This document shows positions 60,227 to 64,000 of a stretch of 64,000 nucleotides of DNA, one piece after another. The notes under the pieces were generated by a model. That model saw only the letters and a program-made list of their open reading frames with translations. It was not told the DNA's origin and searched no databases. The first letter of the stretch is position 1. Every line of letters starts with the position of its first letter. Position numbers and translations under genes: made by a program. Origin of the DNA: CAIKMD01 sp035552195 (lineage in GTDB: Bacteria; Pseudomonadota; Alphaproteobacteria; ATCC43930; CGMCC-115725); assembly GCA_035552195.1 (NCBI GenBank), contig DASZLU010000084.1:62001-126000 (forward strand), in the 5' to 3' direction.

Positions 60227-61072
60227 ATGAGTGAGCGCGCGGCCCCCGCCGCTGTTAGCACCAACACCGGACCGAAACCGCCGCGTGGCGCCTTGGCGCG
60301 GTGGTGGGATCGGCGCGGCTTCGTCAACTGCCTGCGCTGGGGCGCGATCCTCGCCTTCCTCGGCGCTTGGGAAGGCGCGTCGATCGCCGGCTGGCTCGAT
60401 CCGCTGTTTGCGTCGAGCCCGTCGCTGATCGTCGAAAAGCTCTGGGATATGGTGGCCGATGGCAGCATCTGGCCGCATGTCCTGGCGAGCGCGAATATCG
60501 CCGCGCTCGGCTTCGGCCTTTCGGTGCTGGTGGGCGTGCCGATGGGCCTCGCCATGGGCCGCTCGGTCGCCATCCGCTCGGTGCTCGATCCTTTCACCAC
60601 CGCGCTCAACGCTTCGCCGCAGGTCGCCTTCCTGCCGCTGCTGATCATCTGGCTGGGCATCGGCGTCGCCTCGAAAGTCGCGCTCGTCTTCCTCGGCTCG
60701 TTCCTCATCATGGTGATCAATACCGAGGCCGGCGTCGCGCAAGTCGATCGACGGCTGATCGAGACCGCGCGCTCCTTCATGGCGAATGAGCGGCAGATCA
60801 TGCTGAAAATCATCCTGCCCTCGTCCATGCCTTATATCATCGCCGGCATGCGCCTTGGCATCGGCCGAACGCTGGTGATGGTCGTCGTCGCCGAGATCTA
60901 TGCCGCCACGAAGGGCCTCGGCTATCTCATCTTCCAGGCCGGCGGGCTTTACGATACCGCGCAGGTTTTCGTCGGCGTCGTCATCCTCGCGGGCGCCGGC
61001 ATCGCGCTCAATTCCTTCCTCCGCTGGCTCGAGAAGCGCCTCGCGCCGTGGCAACACGTGCAGGCCGAATGA
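60227..61072 (+). CDS. ABC transporter permease
   Basis: A 281-residue permease with about six helices. The EAA-like cytoplasmic loop that contacts the ATPase is in VDRRLIETARSFMANERQIMLKIILPSSMPYIIAGMRLGIGRTLVMVVVAEIY. It belongs to the SsuC/TauC-type group. The start MSERAAP at 60227 is chosen because an upstream 17-codon extension overlaps the binding-protein gene. Its stop overlaps the ATPase start (ATGA), so the three genes form one transport unit. Confidence 0.9.
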   Translation: MSERAAPAAVSTNTGPKPPRGALARWWDRRGFVNCLRWGAILAFLGAWEGASIAGWLDPLFASSPSLIVEKLWDMVADGSIWPHVLASANIAALGFGLSVLVGVPMGLAMGRSVAIRSVLDPFTTALNASPQVAFLPLLIIWLGIGVASKVALVFLGSFLIMVINTEAGVAQVDRRLIETARSFMANERQIMLKIILPSSMPYIIAGMRLGIGRTLVMVVVAEIYAATKGLGYLIFQAGGLYDTAQVFVGVVILAGAGIALNSFLRWLEKRLAPWQHVQAE

Positions 61073-61857
61073 CAATCGAAGTTCGAAACATTTCGCATGG
61101 CTATCTCGCCCGCGACGGGGTTAGCCACTTCCAAGCACTGAGCGACGTCTCGCTGACGATCGAGACCGGGACCTTCGTCTCGTTCCTCGGCCCGTCGGGC
61201 TGCGGCAAGACCACGCTGCTCCGTATCATCAACGGCCTCATCACGCCGACCTCGGGCGAGATACGGATCGGCGGCGAGCGCGTTGACGGACCGAAATCCG
61301 ATCGCGCCATGGTGTTTCAGGAATTCAACCTCCTGCCCTGGCGCACCGCGCGCGACAACGTCGAATTCCCGCTCGAAGTACAAGGCATCGCGAAGAGCGA
61401 GCGCGAGCACGTCGTCAACCGCGTGCTGGCGCAAGTCGGTTTGGACAAGTTCGGCGACTTCTATCCGCATCAGCTCTCGGGCGGCATGAAGCAGCGTGTC
61501 GGCCTCGCCCGCGCGTTGGGCGTCGGCCCAACCTATCTGCTGATGGACGAGCCTTTCGGTGCGCTCGATCCGCAAATCCGCGAGATGATGCAGCTCGAGC
61601 TGATGAAGCTTTGGGACAGCGACCGCAAAACCGTGGTCTTCGTCACCCATAGCGTCGACGAGGCGGTGTTCCTGTCGGATCGCGTCATCATGTTCGGCAC
61701 CTCGCCCGGACGCATCGTCGCCGATCTCACCATCGATCTCCCGCGGCCGCGCTGGGTCGACGACGAAGCGATCAAGACCAGCCCTCAATTCATCCAATAC
61801 CGCAACGACATCTGGCGGCTCTTAAAGCGGCAGTTGAACAGCATGCCGGCCATCTAA
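61069..61857 (+). CDS. ABC transporter ATP-binding protein
   Basis: A 262-residue ATPase of the SsuB/TauB type. Walker A FLGPSGCGKTT, Q-loop MVFQEFNLLPWRTARDN, signature QLSGGMKQRV, Walker B YLLMDEPFGALD and H-loop FVTHSVDEAV are complete. The start MTIEVRN at 61069 overlaps the permease stop; seven upstream codons are rejected. It ends five bases before a strong intrinsic terminator. Confidence 0.93.
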   Translation: MTIEVRNISHGYLARDGVSHFQALSDVSLTIETGTFVSFLGPSGCGKTTLLRIINGLITPTSGEIRIGGERVDGPKSDRAMVFQEFNLLPWRTARDNVEFPLEVQGIAKSEREHVVNRVLAQVGLDKFGDFYPHQLSGGMKQRVGLARALGVGPTYLLMDEPFGALDPQIREMMQLELMKLWDSDRKTVVFVTHSVDEAVFLSDRVIMFGTSPGRIVADLTIDLPRPRWVDDEAIKTSPQFIQYRNDIWRLLKRQLNSMPAI

Positions 61858-61862
61858 GCCGC

Positions 61863-61884
61863 CGCGCCATCGGCGCGTTTTTTT
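61863..61884 (+). terminator. Intrinsic terminator after the ABC transporter operon
   Basis: Stem CGCGCC (61863-61868), loop ATC, stem GGCGCG (61872-61877), followed by seven T residues (61878-61884). It lies between the ATPase gene and the first amidohydrolase, whose ribosome site starts a few bases later, so the amidohydrolases likely need read-through or their own promoter. Confidence 0.8.
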
Positions 61885-61896
61885 GGGGAGGGGACG

Positions 61897-62979
61897 ATGA
61901 GCAATCCATTCGCTTTCGGCACGCGCTCGCGCCGCGATTTCATCACCAGCGTCGCGGCGGCGGCCGGCGCCACGATCCTGGCGCCGAATTTCATCGCGCC
62001 GAGCCTCGCCGCCGGCAAGGTGAAGCGCATCGACATGCATCATCACTTCTTGCCCCAAGACTATATGAAGGCCGAGGCCGAGCGCGCGCATAACGAGCAT
62101 GGAAATTCGGCGATGTTCTCGTGGACGCCGGCCGCGGGCGTCGAGGCGCTCGACATGGCGGGGGTCGATTTCGCCGTCGGCTCGATCACCACGCCGGGCA
62201 TCTGGATCAAGGGCGATGTCGAGTTGAGCCGCAAGCTGGCGCGGCAATGGAATGAGGAAGCGGCGAAGACCGTGCAGGCCTATCCGACGCGGTTCGGTTT
62301 CTTCGCGCCGGTGCCGCTGCCCGATACCGACGGCACGCTGAAAGAAATCGACTACGCCACCAGCACGCTCCACGCCGACGGCATCAATTTTCTTTCGAAC
62401 TACGAGGGCAAGTGGCTCGGCGATCCGAGCTTTTGGCCGGTGATGGAAGAGCTCAACCGGCGCAGGACGCTGGTCTATGTCCACCCGACCTTCTCACCCT
62501 GCTGCACCAACAATATGGTGCCGGGCGTCGTCGCGCCGAGCCTCGAATTCCCCTTCGATACGGTGCGCACCATCGTCAACCTTGTCACCTCCGGGACGAC
62601 GACGAAATTCCCCGATATCCGCTTCATCTTCAGCCACGGCGGCGGGGCGATCACCGGCATCTATGGCCGGGTGGCCGGCATGGCGAACCAGCCCGTCTTC
62701 AAGGGCAAATTCCAGGACATGCATAGCGAGCTGCAGAAATTCTATTACGACACCGCGAGCCTCAGCGCCGAGGTCACGCTGCCGGCGCTCCTCAAAATGA
62801 TCCCGCCAACACACCTGCTCCTCGGAAGCGACTATCCGCTCGCCGGCCCGCCGCCGGTCAATGTGATGGTGAAAAAGGCGCGCAAGGAATTCGAGGACAT
62901 GCATCCCTCGGCGAAGCTGACGCAGATGGTCGAGCACGACAACGCCATCAAGCTGCTGCCCCGCATCGCAAAAATCTGA
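61897..62979 (+). CDS. ACMSD-like amidohydrolase with a TAT signal
   Basis: A 360-residue amidohydrolase of the 2-amino-3-carboxymuconate-6-semialdehyde decarboxylase group. A twin-arginine signal (RSRRDFITSVAAAAGATILAPNFIAPSLAA) precedes the mature part. Metal ligands are in RIDMHHHFLPQDY (HxH), YVHPTFSP, FIFSHGGGAIT and LLLGSDYPLAGP (Asp). It should work on a carboxylated, possibly aromatic-derived compound, with folding before export to the periplasm. GGGGAGGGG lies upstream of the ATG. It is paralogous to the next gene. Confidence 0.88.
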   Translation: MSNPFAFGTRSRRDFITSVAAAAGATILAPNFIAPSLAAGKVKRIDMHHHFLPQDYMKAEAERAHNEHGNSAMFSWTPAAGVEALDMAGVDFAVGSITTPGIWIKGDVELSRKLARQWNEEAAKTVQAYPTRFGFFAPVPLPDTDGTLKEIDYATSTLHADGINFLSNYEGKWLGDPSFWPVMEELNRRRTLVYVHPTFSPCCTNNMVPGVVAPSLEFPFDTVRTIVNLVTSGTTTKFPDIRFIFSHGGGAITGIYGRVAGMANQPVFKGKFQDMHSELQKFYYDTASLSAEVTLPALLKMIPPTHLLLGSDYPLAGPPPVNVMVKKARKEFEDMHPSAKLTQMVEHDNAIKLLPRIAKI

Positions 62980-62997
62980 CAAACTCGGAGAGAAGAA

Positions 62998-64000
62998 ATG
63001 GCCGCTCGTAAGAAGAAAAAAGCCGCGCCGGCAAAAAAGAAGATCGCAAAGAAAGTCGCCAAGAAAACCGCCGTGAAGGCGCCGGCGATCCGCAAGCCGA
63101 AAGGCCGCATCGATCTGCATCACCATTTCCTGCCGCAAGACTATATGCGCGAGGAAAAAGAGCGCAGCAGCGCGACGCACGGCAATACCGACCTCTTGAG
63201 TTGGACGCCGGAGAAGTCGATCGCCGAAATGGACAAGGCCGGCATCGCCTTCGCCTTCGCCTCGACCTCGACGCCGGGCGTTTGGTACGGCGATGTCGAG
63301 CTCGGCCGCCGTCTCACCAAGCAATGGACCGATGCCGCGGCGGAAGCGCTGCAGAAATACCCGACGCGTTTCGGCTTGTTCGCACCGCTGCCCGTGCCCG
63401 ATACCGACGGCAGCCTCGCGCAGATCGAACACGCGCTCGATGAGGTCGGCGCCGACGGTCTCGGCATGCTCGCCAATTACGAGGGCAAGTGGCTCGGCGA
63501 TGAAAGCTTCTGGCCGGTGATGGAAGAGCTCAATCGCCGCGAGGCGATCGTCTACGTCCACCCGACCTTCACGCCGTGCGTGCGCAACACGATCCCCAAC
63601 GCGCAGATGCAGCTCGTCGAGTTTCCCTTCGAGACGACGCGCACCATCGCCAATCTGATCCTCAGCGGCACGACGACGAAATACCCGAATATCCGCTGGA
63701 TCTTCGCGCATAACGGAGGCGCGACGCCGATGCTGATCGGGCGCTTGGAAGAACAAGACCACCGCCCGGTCGGTAAGAACTTCCCGGCCGGCATGCGTGC
63801 CGAGCTGCGGAAATTCTATTACGACAACGCCAGCGCCTGGAACAGCTCGGCCATGAGCGCGCTGATCAACCTGGTGCCGAAAGATCATATGTTCTTCGGC
63901 AGCGACTATCCCTTCCTCGCCGCCACTGAAGCCGTGCATAAATTCGACCGGCTGAAGCTCGACCCGGCGACGCGCACAGCGATCGAGCGCAACAACGCCT
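62998..64000 (+). CDS. ACMSD-like amidohydrolase with lysine-rich N-terminus (3' end beyond window)
   Basis: The visible part is 334 codons. It matches the preceding gene segment for segment: GRIDLHHHFLPQDYM, MDKAGIAFAFASTSTPGVW, YPTRFGLFAPLPVPDTDGSL, EGKWLGDESFWPVMEELNRREAIVYVHPTFTPC, IFAHNGGATPM, MFFGSDYPFLA. In place of a TAT signal it has about 36 residues made of K, A and a few R and V (starting MAARKKKKAAPAKKK), like histone-H1 or AlgP tails. The start at 62998 has GGAGAG nine bases upstream. The substrate is unknown. The C-terminus lies outside the window. Confidence 0.87.
   Translation, partial: MAARKKKKAAPAKKKIAKKVAKKTAVKAPAIRKPKGRIDLHHHFLPQDYMREEKERSSATHGNTDLLSWTPEKSIAEMDKAGIAFAFASTSTPGVWYGDVELGRRLTKQWTDAAAEALQKYPTRFGLFAPLPVPDTDGSLAQIEHALDEVGADGLGMLANYEGKWLGDESFWPVMEELNRREAIVYVHPTFTPCVRNTIPNAQMQLVEFPFETTRTIANLILSGTTTKYPNIRWIFAHNGGATPMLIGRLEEQDHRPVGKNFPAGMRAELRKFYYDNASAWNSSAMSALINLVPKDHMFFGSDYPFLAATEAVHKFDRLKLDPATRTAIERNNA

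Overview
The window is one contiguous stretch of a GC-rich, gene-dense alphaproteobacterial chromosome. Evidence for this is the lineage-typical order argH-lptM-lysA-DUF4175 protein-CpdR-like regulator-zinc-ribbon protein-ftsE-ftsX-ydcF-plsC, a B12-dependent class II ribonucleotide reductase, a DUF2125 protein, the set chorismate mutase-hisC-tyrA facing metX-metW, phaR/phaA/phaB, coq7, and an SDR/LLM/Bug-protein-rich accessory complement. The order resembles Hyphomicrobiales and related Rhodospirillales; I cannot place it more precisely without a database. There is no integrase, transposase, phage gene or CRISPR array. The only RNA gene seen is one tRNA-Leu(CAA).

Layout. 1-7.3 kb: housekeeping and accessory enzymes (Nudix hydrolase, luciferase-like monooxygenase, LVIVD propeller, gluQ, a GlcG/HbpS-like protein coupled to an alpha/beta hydrolase, an esterase, a TlpA thioredoxin). 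7.4-13.9 kb: arginine/lysine operon argH-lptM-lysA, then a large membrane protein with a Q/M-rich tail and two oppositely oriented regulatory or zinc-ribbon genes. 14.1-17.3 kb: ftsE-ftsX-ydcF-plsC, translationally coupled in two places, then two very small genes on the other strand. 17.7-23.6 kb: nrdJ, ohr, DUF2125, a RutA/SsuD-like monooxygenase and an ABM-domain protein. 23.6-28.5 kb: aromatic amino acid genes (minus) diverging from the methionine pair metX-metW (plus). 28.5-34 kb: hydrolase, CorA, a Rieske oxygenase, methyltransferase, gloB and a GST. 34-39.6 kb: a polyhydroxyalkanoate (PHA) locus with phaB, phaA, a compact PhaC-like/PhaE-like pair and the regulator phaR, interrupted by a YihY/BrkB protein. 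39.6-44.5 kb: a c-di-GMP protein, a hydrolase, a putative regulator joining a MucR-like segment to a cold-shock-like domain, and an atypical SDR. 44.6-52.6 kb: three MFS exporters or transporters, LigA/LigB-type ring-cleavage dioxygenase genes, a quinone-oxidoreductase-like enzyme and a fourth MFS protein, suggesting uptake and degradation of aromatic compounds. 52.7-55.7 kb: a luciferase-like monooxygenase and a tandem pair of Bug (TctC) binding proteins, one of them a decayed pseudogene. 55.8-58.2 kb: tRNA-Leu, MaoC, DedA, dsbB-coq7. 58.2-64 kb: an alpha/beta hydrolase coupled to a complete ABC importer, then two ACMSD-like amidohydrolases, the second running off the window.

The most unusual structure is a family of short palindromic repeats (about 64-94 bp), with eight copies between 2.1 and 56.5 kb. 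Seven are intergenic. One, exactly 66 bp long, lies in frame inside the signal-peptide region of lptM. Other points worth checking are the MucR-like/cold-shock-like chimera, the compact PHA synthase pair with a displaced start, the paralogous amidohydrolases with a TAT signal versus a histone-like lysine tail, and several small membrane-protein genes.
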